From contig JACMNO010000025.1 of NCBI GenBank assembly GCA_014378485.1, forward strand, positions 25,231 through 89,230: 64,000 nucleotides of DNA, written 5' to 3'. Origin of the DNA: Bacteroidia bacterium. GTDB taxonomy: Bacteria; Bacteroidota; Bacteroidia; B-17B0; Aurantibacillaceae. Both the position numbers and the translations under genes were made by a program. The notes beneath the pieces are model-generated. The model did not search any database. It saw nothing but the letters and a program-made list of their open reading frames with translations, and was not told the origin of the DNA. Shown piece by piece: positions 9,470 through 19,900 of the stretch. Numbering within the stretch: the stretch's first letter is position 1; the number at the start of each line of letters is the position of its first letter.

Positions 9470-9512
9470 TTTTTCTTAACAGTTCTGTTGGATTAAACCC
9501 TTTATTTATTTT

Positions 9513-9520
9513 TATTTTTG
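9513..9520 (+). promoter_or_regulatory. Possible -7 box for the lolA-like gene
   Basis: TATTTTTG fits TAnnTTTG. GTTG at 9487-9490 is a possible -33 element, 22 bases upstream. The box ends only 4 bases before the ATG at 9525, so a transcript from it would be leaderless. Confidence 0.4.
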
Positions 9521-9524
9521 ATTC

Positions 9525-10145
9525 ATGAATAAATTACTTCTTTTAATACTCCTTCCTTTTATAGGAATATCTCAAAACTTTAAATCGGTGAAGGATACAA
9601 CAGTCCTAAAACAAAAGATTGAGGGCATGAGCAAAGCAACCAATTCGATTGAGGCGGATTTTACGCAGGAAAAAAACTTAAGCATGTTGTCGGAAAAAAT
9701 AACTAGCAAAGGCCATTTCGTGTTTAAAAAAGAAAATCTTTTACGATGGGAATATAGCTCACCTTCAAAGTATTTAATTGTGATTAATAAGGATAAGGTA
9801 GTTATTAAAGACGAAAAAAAAACAACGAAATATGATATGAACAGTAATAAAATATTTAAGGAGATCAACGATATAATGCTGTCCTGCGTGCAAGGAACAA
9901 TTTTTAAATCAAATAAATTTAAAACCAATTATTATGAAAATGATAAAGGTTATAAACTGGAATTAATCCCGCAGGTAAAAAACATGAAAGAAACTTTTAA
10001 AAAAATTAATCTGTATTTTGATAAAACCGTAACTTCGGTGGCTAAAATGGAAATGGTTGAAAACAACGATGATCTTACTTCGCTTGATTTCACCAACAAA
10101 AAATTAAATGCAGCGGTTTCCGAAACTATATTTACTGTTAAGTAG
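9525..10145 (+). CDS. LolA-like outer membrane lipoprotein carrier protein
   Basis: A 206-residue periplasmic protein with a short signal peptide (MNKLLLLILLPFIGISQ). The region from residue 40 (SIEADFTQEKNL, SKGHFVFKKENLLRWEY, PSKYLIVIN) is the conserved LolA core, the hydrophobic-cavity carrier that shuttles lipoproteins from inner to outer membrane. Its place between a thioesterase and a lipoprotein/dehydratase pair suggests the specialised LolA variant found in aryl-polyene and flexirubin clusters rather than the housekeeping LolA; that is inference. The next gene starts inside its last 38 bases. Confidence 0.85.
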   Translation: MNKLLLLILLPFIGISQNFKSVKDTTVLKQKIEGMSKATNSIEADFTQEKNLSMLSEKITSKGHFVFKKENLLRWEYSSPSKYLIVINKDKVVIKDEKKTTKYDMNSNKIFKEINDIMLSCVQGTIFKSNKFKTNYYENDKGYKLELIPQVKNMKETFKKINLYFDKTVTSVAKMEMVENNDDLTSLDFTNKKLNAAVSETIFTVK

Positions 10146-10773
10146 TTTTTTATTACTAACGGGCTGTAGTATTGCTAAATACAATCATTTAAAATGTGAA
10201 AGTGTAGGGTTGTATGAAAAGTCAATTTTGCCTGTTATCAAGCCAACAATTGTTTCTAAATATAACGCATCCATTGATGTTCTTAAAAACCATTTAACGG
10301 GACTTTTAATTATTAAACAAATGGATTCTGTTACTACGCGTATAGTATTTGTAACAGAGCTTGGCATGAAAATGTTTGATTTTGAAGCAAAGAATCGGAA
10401 GATGAATGTTATTTATGTTTTTGAACCACTTAATAAACCACAATTAATTGAAGTGTTGAAACGCAATTTCAATAATATGCTTTTATTAAACTTAGATAAT
10501 TCTACTACTACCCCCAATATTTGTAATAACAATCAATTCCCTAAAATAGTTTTTAATGTAAAAGGGAAAGAAAAATGGTATTATTCATGGACTAAAAAAG
10601 ATAACGGGTTAAGCTTAACGCTTCAGGAAACCTTTCACAACCGAAAGCGGACTTCAAAAATTAATTATACATATAATACAGTCACACAAACCTATTCGCA
10701 AATTAAATGCAGGCAATACGGCTTTATAAAGTTTTATTTTGAATTAAACGAAATACAAAAATCAAATGACTGA
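10108..10773 (+). CDS. Lipoprotein of unknown function in the thioesterase-LolA cluster
   Basis: A 221-residue predicted lipoprotein. The N-terminus is a lipoprotein signal with lipobox LLTGC, acylated cysteine at residue 20. The mature part is lysine- and asparagine-rich and contains no motif I recognise. It overlaps the lolA-like gene by 38 bases and the dehydratase gene by 8, so translation is probably coupled. By position it could be the Bacteroidota counterpart of the outer-membrane lipoprotein (DUF3261) of proteobacterial aryl-polyene clusters, but I see no sequence proof of this. Confidence 0.75.
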   Translation: MQRFPKLYLLLSSFLLLTGCSIAKYNHLKCESVGLYEKSILPVIKPTIVSKYNASIDVLKNHLTGLLIIKQMDSVTTRIVFVTELGMKMFDFEAKNRKMNVIYVFEPLNKPQLIEVLKRNFNNMLLLNLDNSTTTPNICNNNQFPKIVFNVKGKEKWYYSWTKKDNGLSLTLQETFHNRKRTSKINYTYNTVTQTYSQIKCRQYGFIKFYFELNEIQKSND

Positions 10774-11146
10774 TGCTTTTTTATTGAACGATTTTTATAG
10801 TGTAAAATCAACGGAAAAACAAGAGGAGAATAAACTCCTTATTACTATTAAACTAAACACTATGCACAACATATTCAAGGGACATTTTGAACAGATGCCT
10901 ATCGTTCCGGGTGTTTGCCAGACGCAAATCATTAAAGAGTTGTTGCAAATAGAAACAGGGCAGAGCCTTGTTTTAACCAAAGGGGATAATATTAAATTTA
11001 CAGGAATGATTATTCCTACGGAACATACTGAAGTGTATGTGGAAATTTCATTTAAAAAGGAAGATAATAATTACATAGTGGATGCGAAACTTTTTTTTGA
11101 AAACATTACCTTTACGAAATTTAAAGGATCATTTAAGCAAAACTAA
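10766..11146 (+). CDS. FabZ-like hotdog 3-hydroxyacyl-ACP dehydratase
   Basis: A 126-residue single-hotdog protein. The segment HNIFKGHFEQMPIVPGVCQT matches the FabZ/FabA active-site loop (GHFPxxPxxPGV) and supplies the catalytic histidine of GHF. The usual catalytic glutamate, four residues after the PGV valine, is a glutamine here (PGVCQTQ). By memory related Bacteroidota cluster dehydratases also carry Gln, so this may be a subfamily trait, but activity should not be assumed. FabZ-type enzymes dehydrate 3-hydroxyacyl-ACP during fatty-acid or polyene chain building. Three bases separate it from the DUF420 gene. Confidence 0.82.
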   Translation: MTDAFLLNDFYSVKSTEKQEENKLLITIKLNTMHNIFKGHFEQMPIVPGVCQTQIIKELLQIETGQSLVLTKGDNIKFTGMIIPTEHTEVYVEISFKKEDNNYIVDAKLFFENITFTKFKGSFKQN

Positions 11147-11148
11147 AC

Positions 11149-11748
11149 ATGGATACACAAAAATTATTGAGTAAGCAAAATGACAAAACAGTTTTTAAGA
11201 TTGTGCTTGCTGTGAGTGCCTTAATATGTATAGTGGTTGTTGTGTTAAATCAGAAACTAATTCCTGTTCCGGATTCATTTCCATCGTTCATTTATAAATT
11301 ACCCATGCTTAACGCTATTTTAAATGGGTCCTGCAGCGTTTTATTAATTGCTTCTTTATGGGCCATAAAAAAAAGAAACATACAACTTCATAAAAAATTA
11401 AACCTAACGGCATTTCTGTTATCCTCTTTATTTTTGATTTCGTATGTAACAGCACATTATTTTATTCCCGACACAAAATTTGGTGATGTAAATCACAACG
11501 AAGTTCTTGAACATTCCGAATTAGCGTCTGTTTCCGGGATCAGACCAATATACCTGGTAATTTTATTAAGCCACATTTTTTTAGCGGTTATCGTGTTGCC
11601 AATGATATTATTATCGTTTTACTATGCCTTAAAAGACGACAGGGTAAAGCACAAAAAAATTACCCGGTTCAGTTATCCGATCTGGTTATATGTAACCGTT
11701 ACGGGTGTTGTTGTTTATTCGATGATTGCGCCTTACTATAATTATTAA
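11149..11748 (+). CDS. DUF420 family multi-pass membrane protein
   Basis: A 199-residue inner-membrane protein with about five hydrophobic helices (roughly 18-36, 47-67, 82-102, 132-158, 174-195). Spaced histidines such as LHKKLNL and AHYF resemble the DUF420 family (YozB/CtaM), which in some bacteria helps assemble haem-copper cytochrome oxidase. Bacteroidota members usually lie beside cytochrome-oxidase genes; here none is visible and the neighbour is a dehydratase gene 2 bases away, so the functional link is unclear. Confidence 0.75.
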   Translation: MDTQKLLSKQNDKTVFKIVLAVSALICIVVVVLNQKLIPVPDSFPSFIYKLPMLNAILNGSCSVLLIASLWAIKKRNIQLHKKLNLTAFLLSSLFLISYVTAHYFIPDTKFGDVNHNEVLEHSELASVSGIRPIYLVILLSHIFLAVIVLPMILLSFYYALKDDRVKHKKITRFSYPIWLYVTVTGVVVYSMIAPYYNY

Positions 11749-11800
11749 TTATTTTGTCAACTTACTTTTTGCGCCGCGATTATTTTCGCAGCCCTTTTTG

Positions 11801-11808
11801 TATATTTG
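11801..11808 (+). promoter_or_regulatory. -7 promoter box for rpoN
   Basis: TATATTTG exactly fits TAnnTTTG and ends 9 bases before the rpoN ATG (11818). The matching -33 element is not clear. The box also argues against a TTG start at 11806, which would lie inside it. Confidence 0.5.
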
Positions 11809-11817
11809 CTAAAGATT

Positions 11818-13311
11818 ATGGCACTCAGGCAAACGCAGCATTTAAAGCTTTTACAAAAATTATCTCCGCAACAAATTCAGTTGATGAAGCTGTTGCAGTT
11901 GCCTACGGTTGCATTAGAACAAAGAATTAAAGAAGAACTGGAATTAAATCCTGCGCTGGAAGAAGATAATAATGAATCGGAGAATGAGGATGTTGAGAAT
12001 GAATACGATGAGGTGGACAATACTGAAGCCGAGGAAGTCAGCGATTTTGAAGAGAAGGAAAAAGAAGTTGACAAAATAGATGATGGTTATGAGTTGGAAG
12101 ATTACATGGATGCTGGTGATCTTGATGCGTACAAATATGAAATTTCAAACAGAAGCGCTGATGACGAAGTGTTTCAATCGGTAGTAGTAGAAGGACCCAA
12201 TTTTCATTCTCAACTCGAAGAACAATTAGGATTAAGGGATCTTACCGAAAAACAGTTTGCCATTGGCTTGTATCTGATCGGATGCATTGATGAAGATGGT
12301 TATATTAGAAGAGATCTTGATTTGGTGGTTGATGACCTTGCCTTTTCTCAAAACACAGAAACTTCGAAAGAAGAACTGGTAGAGGTTTTAACGGTGATAC
12401 AAGAATTTGATCCTGCCGGAGTTGGTGCCAGAACACTGCAGGAATGTTTACTTATACAGCTTGAACGTAAGCCTGTAAAAGCAAAAGAAACTCACCTGGC
12501 CATTGAAGTGGTGAAAACGATGATGGATGAGTTTTCTAAAAAACATTACGATAAAATCATCCGGAAACTAAACATAGAAGATGATGATTTGAAAGAAATC
12601 ATCGCTGAGATTACTCATTTAAATCCACGGCCCGGGAATTCAGAAGGCGATAATAAAGGACAGATGTCTGAGGTGGTTCCTGATTTTAATATCAGCGTCA
12701 ATGATGGTATTCCTGAGTTAAGCATTAATCAAAGAAATTTACCGGAATTAAAGATCAGTAATGATTACATCGAAATGCTAAAAGAATATTCCCGCGCCAA
12801 AGAAAAAGCCATTAAAGAAGCTGGATCTTTTGTAAAAGGAAAAATAGAATCTGCTCAATGGTTTATTGAGGCTTTGCATCAACGCCATCAAACCATGTTG
12901 GTGTCTATGCATGCTATTATGGAATATCAAAAAGAATATTTTGCCAGTGGAGATGAATCTAAACTGAAACCGATGATCCTTAAAGACATTGCAGATAAGG
13001 TTGGACTTGATATTTCAACTGTTTCAAGAGTTGCTAATAGTAAGTATGTTCAAACACCCTACGGCACTTTTTTATTAAAAACCTTTTTCTCCGAATCATT
13101 AAGCACAGAGGGAGGCGAAGAAGTTAGTACTCGTGAAGTAAAAAAAATACTCCAGGAATGTATTTCCGGTGAAGACAAAAAGAAACCATTAACAGACGAT
13201 GCACTTTGTGAGATTTTAAAAGAGAAAAAATATAATATTGCCCGCCGTACAGTCGCCAAATATAGAGAACAACTGGATATTCCTGTGGCCAGAATGAGAA
13301 AGGAAATTTGA
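11818..13311 (+). CDS. rpoN: RNA polymerase sigma-54 factor
   Basis: Sigma-54 of 497 residues, starting MALRQTQHLKLLQKLSPQQI. Domains in order: the Gln/Leu-rich activator-interacting region I (1-50), an unusually acidic region II (about 50-120, Glu/Asp runs), the core-binding domain (about 125-300, FDPAGVGARTLQECLL) and the DNA-binding domain ending in the RpoN box ARRTVAKYRE near 475-484. It redirects RNA polymerase to -24/-12 promoters that need AAA+ activators. No enhancer-binding activator gene is in the window. A TTG 12 bases upstream is in frame, but the ATG is preferred because alignment with the family begins there. Confidence 0.96.
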   Translation: MALRQTQHLKLLQKLSPQQIQLMKLLQLPTVALEQRIKEELELNPALEEDNNESENEDVENEYDEVDNTEAEEVSDFEEKEKEVDKIDDGYELEDYMDAGDLDAYKYEISNRSADDEVFQSVVVEGPNFHSQLEEQLGLRDLTEKQFAIGLYLIGCIDEDGYIRRDLDLVVDDLAFSQNTETSKEELVEVLTVIQEFDPAGVGARTLQECLLIQLERKPVKAKETHLAIEVVKTMMDEFSKKHYDKIIRKLNIEDDDLKEIIAEITHLNPRPGNSEGDNKGQMSEVVPDFNISVNDGIPELSINQRNLPELKISNDYIEMLKEYSRAKEKAIKEAGSFVKGKIESAQWFIEALHQRHQTMLVSMHAIMEYQKEYFASGDESKLKPMILKDIADKVGLDISTVSRVANSKYVQTPYGTFLLKTFFSESLSTEGGEEVSTREVKKILQECISGEDKKKPLTDDALCEILKEKKYNIARRTVAKYREQLDIPVARMRKEI

Positions 13312-13383
13312 TTAGTATCATTTTTAAAGCTTTTTATTACCCATAAAAGTGGCCTTTAATCACATGTTATTTAAAACACCCTT

Positions 13384-13424
13384 CCTACAAATTTACTACA
13401 GAAAGGATAGATTTGTAAGGTTTT
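13384..13424. other. Imperfect hairpin downstream of rpoN
   Basis: CCTACAAATTTA (13384-13395) can pair with TAGATTTGTAAGG (13408-13420) with one bulge and one G-T pair, followed by TTTT. It may be a weak terminator for rpoN. The rest of the 208-base gap to the next gene shows only the box at 13484. Confidence 0.35.
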
Positions 13425-13483
13425 AGATGAGTAAAAGTGGAGATTCGATTATTAAAAAAGCGCCCGATTTTATATAGATATCA

Positions 13484-13491
13484 TATCTTTG
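13484..13491 (+). promoter_or_regulatory. -7 promoter box before the small secreted protein and SprB-like adhesin
   Basis: TATCTTTG matches TAnnTTTG and lies 28 bases before the ATG at 13520. It probably drives the two-gene unit 13520-21896. Confidence 0.5.
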
Positions 13492-13519
13492 CGTTAAATA
13501 ATACCACTAACCAATTATT

Positions 13520-13909
13520 ATGAAAAACACACTATTATTGCTGGTCTTCTTTTTTTCCATTTTGTTTACTGTAAAAGAGAGTTCTGCCCAGTCAAAAACA
13601 ATTAAAAACAGCTTTGTTATTCACGGGAATGATTTGAGTTCAGACCAACTGAATTTTTATGCTAAAAGCATTGAAGCTGCTGATTTTGAGCAGTTCAGAC
13701 TCCAAACCGAAAACGTTATTTTAAAGTTTAAAAATGGGTTTAATTTAGAGCTAATTTCCGCAAAGGATTTAGTGGTAAGAAACATTAAATCTGATTTGGA
13801 TCTTAATACTTACACTAATTATGCTGCTAACGCTAACTATAAATACCCTTTGTTCGAAATCATCGCTAGCGGATGGATAACAGCTGCAGTTGAAACAACA
13901 ACTAAATAA
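13520..13909 (+). CDS. Small secreted protein preceding the SprB-like adhesin, unknown function
   Basis: A 129-residue protein with signal peptide (MKNTLLLLVFFFSILFTVKE, cleavage likely after SSAQ). The mature ~105 residues contain a repeated hydrophobic/acidic pattern (IEAADFEQFRLQTENVILKF) but no family motif I recognise. There is no T9SS sorting domain and no lipobox, so it is probably periplasmic. Its stop is 25 bases before the ATG of the giant adhesin, and no other promoter is seen between them, so they are likely cotranscribed. A role as export or folding partner of the adhesin is only a positional guess. Confidence 0.6.
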   Translation: MKNTLLLLVFFFSILFTVKESSAQSKTIKNSFVIHGNDLSSDQLNFYAKSIEAADFEQFRLQTENVILKFKNGFNLELISAKDLVVRNIKSDLDLNTYTNYAANANYKYPLFEIIASGWITAAVETTTK

Positions 13910-13934
13910 AATCTACTACACTACATTTAAACAT

Positions 13935-16900
13935 ATGAAAAATTCAATTTATAGTCTATTTTTAATTATTACACTTTTCATTAGCAGTGAGGTGTTTGCT
14001 CAACCCGCTAATGATAATTGTGCTGGTGCAATCAATTTAGTTATTGGGGCTGTGCCTCCTTGTGGAACGGGTGTGCAAACAAGTGCAAATACAACGGTGT
14101 CTGGATCTATAACCACAGCCACTCCTGGTAACCCATATATTTATCAAACAGGGTGCACGGGAGCCTCTACAGCACAGGCTTTTCCAGCCAATGATGTTTG
14201 GTATAAGTACGTTGCTACTGGATATGATGCGAATATTACGGTTACATCAATGTTTGCTAATCCCAATATTTCTGTTTACGCAGGTTCCTGCGCTGCTTTA
14301 GGTGGAGGTGTTGGAGGCTGCGCTACAGGCACAGGTGGTTCTGCTACATTGTTAGTGCAGCAAATGGTTGTTGGTACAACCTACTATATTCAAGTGAGTG
14401 GGGGCACCGGGCAAACGGGAACCTTTAATTTATCCATTAATAATACAAAAAGTTGTTCAGATTGTTTAATAGGCGCATCTTTGACAGTTAATCCACTTCC
14501 TGTAAATGGTGCTTATGCACCAGGGACAACCGTTAATTTTTGCTATCACATTAATCAATACAATCACGTTAACACAAACTGGCTTCACGGCGTTCAATTA
14601 ACCTTTGGGTCGGGATGGAATGCCGCTTCTTTAACTGCTTCCGCTCCAACATCAACAAGCACAGGCGGTTCATGGTCCTATTATCCATCAGCGGTTGGTA
14701 CCGTTAATGGAGTCAATTGGGGTCCGGGTTGGTATTGGGATACTTCCGATATTGGTACAAGTCCAACAAATAATTTTGGAGACCCTGCTATTAATTCCAA
14801 TGCCGGAATGTGGAATTTTTGTATGTCTTTAACAACACCTTTAGCTTGTACACCAGGATCTAATTTGTCGGTAGCTTTCAACACGAGTGGTGATGGAGAA
14901 TCGGGTTCTTGGTCAAGCAGTGCTTGTTCGGGAGATGCACCCACTGTATTTAATGCAATTGGCGCCTGTTGTCCTCCGGTGATGTCCTCTTTACCGCTAA
15001 ACTGTTTTGGAGTCCCTACAGGTTCCGCAACAGCTGCACCCATTGGAACACAAGGCCCATATACTTATAACTGGTCTGGCCCAGCATCATATTCTTCTTC
15101 TGCATCAGGAATAGCCGGGGCAAATACTATTACAAATCTTGACGCGGGAACCTACACGGTTCAGATTATAGATAAAAATCTGTGTGCAATTACTAATACT
15201 ATTATCGTAACTCAACCCACTTTATTAACAGCTACTGTTACACCAGTTAATTCTACTTGTTCTTCTGCGGGGTCTATTACCACCGCTGCATCAGGAGGAA
15301 CTCCTGCTTATACTTACACATGGTCTGGTCCTTCCTCTTATTCTTCTAACACACAAAGCCCAACGGGGTTAACGGTTGCCGGTGTTTACACATTAATAAT
15401 GTCTGATACTAAAGGCTGTACTTTAACTAAAACAGTAACCATTGCTTCTACAGGAACAGTTACTTCTACCTTTACAGGAGCCGGAACTCAATGCTTTGTT
15501 GGAAACACGTTTACCTTTAACAACACTGGTTCTACTGGAGCGGGAATTACACATGCTTATTCATTTTCTCCAACAACGGGTGCTCCTGCAGCATCGCCAA
15601 CAAATACAATCGGAACGTATGGCCCTGTTAGTTTCACTGCACCAGGAACTTATACAGTGACTCAAACTGTAGTGAATGGTGTTTGTATTAATACTACTAC
15701 AGCAACAGTAATTATTAATCCAAATCCGTTAGCTACATTAACACCTTCGAACCCTACTTGTGGACTTAGCAATGGTCTTGTTTTCATAAATAATACTTCC
15801 TGCTGTGCACAAACCATAACAGGTTTTGCAAGCAGTTTAGGTTCTGTATCTGGACAAACTGTTACAGGTTTGGGAGCAAGTACTCCAATAATTACACTTA
15901 CAAATAGTTCGGGTTGTACTTTCACAGTTTCAACAACATTAACCATGACTCCTTTTCCCACTGCAATAACTACTACCACCGTGAGTACAACTTGCGGTAA
16001 TGCTAATGGTAGTTTAAGTTTTGTGGCTAGTCCGGGAACCGCTCCATATACCTATTCTGTGAATGGAACAGCGGCTACATCCCCAACAGCTGGTTTAGCT
16101 GCTGGGTCTTATGTCGTGCTAGTTAAAGATTTTAATGGTTGTACTTTTTCAGTAACAGCAACTATTTCCAACATACCTGGCCCAACCGCAATGACTGTTG
16201 GAAATTTACCAGCAAGTTGCGCCGGAGCTACAGGGTCCGCGACAGTAACAGGAGTAACAGGCGGTACACCTACATATAGTTATGCTATAGATGGTGGAGC
16301 TTTTGGTACATCGGCTACTTTTGGCGCCTTAGCTTCAGGTACACACACTATTGTAGTAAAAGATGCCAATGCTTGTACATTCACTACAACAGCGGTAGTT
16401 GGACTACAAGCAGGTATTACTTCAGCAACGGTTAATGCTTCAACTGCAAGTTGCGGAACAGCAAACGGTACTTCAACCGTAACTGGTGTAACCGGAGGAG
16501 TTCCAACATATAGCTATTCTTTTGATGGAGGAGGTTTTGGAACAAGTACTTCAACATCAGGCTTAGCCGCAGGAAATCACACAGTAATTATAAAAGATGT
16601 AAATACCTGTACCTTATCAGTGCCTTATACTGTATTAAGTTTAGGTAGCCCAACAGTATCTATAACAAGTTTTTCTAATACGACTTGTTTCGGTTTATCT
16701 AACGGTTCATGCACTGTAGCTATTCCAACAGGAGGCGCAGGCGCACCTTATACTTATTCATTAACAACGCCTTTACAAATAGCAGGTCCAACAGCAGGAA
16801 CTGGAGCATTCTCTGGCTTACCGGCAGGTTCCTACAATATTACCGTGAAAGATGCTGCAGGTTGTATTGCAACAACAACAGTAACTATTTCTGAGCCAAC

Positions 16901-19900
16901 ACAAGTCTCAATTACAACAAGTTCATTACCTGTTAAATGTTTTGGAACCCCTACCGGCACCATCAATGTAGTAGGCGCAGGTGGAACTCCAACTTATTCT
17001 TATAATCTGAATGGAAGCGCTACTTATCAGGCCTCAACGGTATTTGCTAATCAATCTGCAGGAACGTATTTAATGGGGGTCAAGGATTCCAAAGGGTGTA
17101 CAGCAACACAAACTGTAATCGTAGCACAACCACCGGCATTAGCTATTTCTGTATCCTCTCAAAACGCGAATTGTACAGCGGCTAATGGAATTGGCTCTGC
17201 AACAGTTACAGGAGGTACGGGAACGATAACCTACACATGGACTCCAACAGGAGGTGCCGCAGCAGTATCTAACAGTGTAGCAGCTGGTAATTATACCGTA
17301 ATAGCCACCGATGCAAACGGATGTATTATTTCGAGTCCGGTTGTTGTTGGATTGACTCCGGGAGGAACGGCAGCAATTACCGGTTCAACCAATATTACAT
17401 GTTTTAATGCAAATAATGGATCAATAACAGCAGGCATGATTGGTGGTACTGCTAATTTTAGTTATTTATGGACACCAGGAGGCCAAACAACCGCTACAGC
17501 AATTAATTTAGCGCCCGGCACTTATTCCTGCACAATTACTGATTTTTATGGCTGTATAGCAAACACCTCTGGCACAATTACCCAACCAACGGTTCTTACA
17601 GCCATTATGAATTCCAATAATGTAAAATGTTTTGGAACGCCAACAGGAACCGTATCAGCGGCCGGTAGCGGTGGTAGCGGTGGATATACGTATTCATGGC
17701 CAACACTGGCAAGTACACTCTCTACAGTTCCAAACGTTGCTATAGGAAATTATTCATGTACAATTACTGATGCAAACGGGTGTAGTATTACCGCAAGTAT
17801 TACTGTTACACAACCAACATCTATTACCTTAAGCTCTACTGTAACTCCTGCTAATTGTGGGCAAGCGAATGGTACAGCAACTATTACCGCATCCGGAGGA
17901 TCCGGAACTTATTCTTATACATGGAGCACGACTGGCTCAACAACAATTTCTCAACCACCTGTTGTCGCTAATACATATACTGTGCAGGTAAAAGACGCAA
18001 ACAATTGTTTCCAGACTTTGGCAGTAACAATACCGAACACAGCTGGACCAACCATTAGTATTACCAGCCAGACGAATGTAGCATGTTTTGGAATTTGCAG
18101 TGGTGTAGCAACAACGTCAGTATCAGGCGGAATACCATCATATACCTATTTATGGAGTAACGGCCAGGTAACTCCATCCGGAACAAATTTATGCGCCGGC
18201 CTTTACACGGTTTCAGCAACCGATCAAGCAGGTTGTGTTACTTCAACTAGTGTTTCGATTACACAACCTACCGCTTTAACCGTTACAATATCTCCAACTA
18301 ATCCAAAATGTTTTGGAGCAACTAATGGTTTCGGTACTGCAGCTGCTATAGGTGGAACTCCGAGCTATACTTTTGCCTGGTCTCCGGCATCAGCAGGTAA
18401 TTCAGCAACCAGTAATCAAATTGGCGCTGGTAATTATGGATTAACAGTAACTGACGGAAAAGGTTGTGTGGTTACTTCAAGTATGGCATTAGCAAATCCT
18501 CCAGCAATGGCTGCAAGTATTACTTCAACCAATGTAACTTGCTTCAATGTCTGTAATGGCACTGCCGTTGCATCCAGCACGAACGGTGTTGGCGCGGTAA
18601 ATTATGTTTGGAGTGGTGGCGCAAGCCCTGTTTCCTCGCAAACCTTAACAGGGGCCTGTTCGGGAACTTATAATTTATTGGCAACGGATCAAAACTCTTG
18701 TACTGCAAATTCCTCTATTATTATTACACAGCCTACGCAGGTAACTGCTAATATTTCGTCAACAGGAAGTGTTACCTGTTTCGGTGGAAATAATGGTTTC
18801 GCAAGTGTTACTCCCGGCGGTGGTACAGGAGCGTTTTCTTATACGTGGACGCCTAATGGAACAATTCATGCTGCCACTGCGGGTTCGCTTACAGCAGGAT
18901 CTTACGTAGCAACGGTATCTGATGCTAATGGATGTACAGCAACAGCTACTGCAACAGTATTACAACCTGCCGCTTTCACCACAACATTAACAACTGCAAA
19001 TGTTAAGTGTAACGGTGCGTGTGATGGTACTGGAAATATTGCATTTTCAGGGGGTGTTGGTGTGCCAACCTTTTTATGGCAACCGGGATTACAAGCAGGA
19101 AATTCAGTAAGTAATTTATGTGCAGGTAACCAAACGGTAACAATAACATCAAACGGATCCTGTACAAATGTATTGACATTTACATTGACAGAACCATCAC
19201 CTTTAACAGCTGTAGCAAGTGCAACAAACTCTAACTGTGGGCAGGCTAATGGTAAAACATGTGTGGTACTTGGTGGCGGAACAGCCCCTTATTCAAGCAT
19301 ATGGAGTAATGGCGCAACAACATTATGTAATAATAATATTATTGCAAGTGCTTACAGTTATACTGTCACAGATGCTAATCTGTGTAAAGTAATTACAAGC
19401 GGATTGGTAAATGATATTGCCGGACCGGTAGTAACAATTACAAGCCAAACAAACATTAGTTGTTTTAATGGAAACAATGGTGCTGCTACAACAACAGTTA
19501 CAGGTGGTGTTTTTCCTTATACTTATTTATGGACAGGTACATCTTATACAACACCAAACGTTTCAACTTTTAACGTAGGTATTAAAAACATTACAGTAAC
19601 TGATGCGGCCGGTTGTGTAGGAAATGCTTCGGTTCAAATTACTGAACCAACCCAGTTAGTGAGTGCCATCGGAAGTTTCACAAACGTTTCTTGCTTTGGA
19701 CAAACAAACGGAGGAGCCACCATATTAGTGAATGGAGGTACTCCGAATTATTCTTATTCTTGGACACCAAGTACTCAAACATCATCAGTCATGATTGGTG
19801 TTGGAGCAAATAATTATATCTGTAATGTTGTAGATGGCAACGGATGTGCTACTTCAAAGCCGGTAACCATATCCCAGCCTGCGGCTTTGGTTATAACAGC

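Noticed and set aside
11818..13311. Sigma-54 promoters controlling genes of the window
   Set aside because: No convincing TGGC-N8-TTGC type pair was seen before any gene while reading; a full computed scan was not possible.
14681..15043. Long antisense open frames inside the two large adhesin genes (also 29644-30015 and 20762-21166)
   Set aside because: They arise from the Thr/Ser/Gly-rich repeat composition of the real genes on the other strand. They have no promoter and no recognisable protein sequence.
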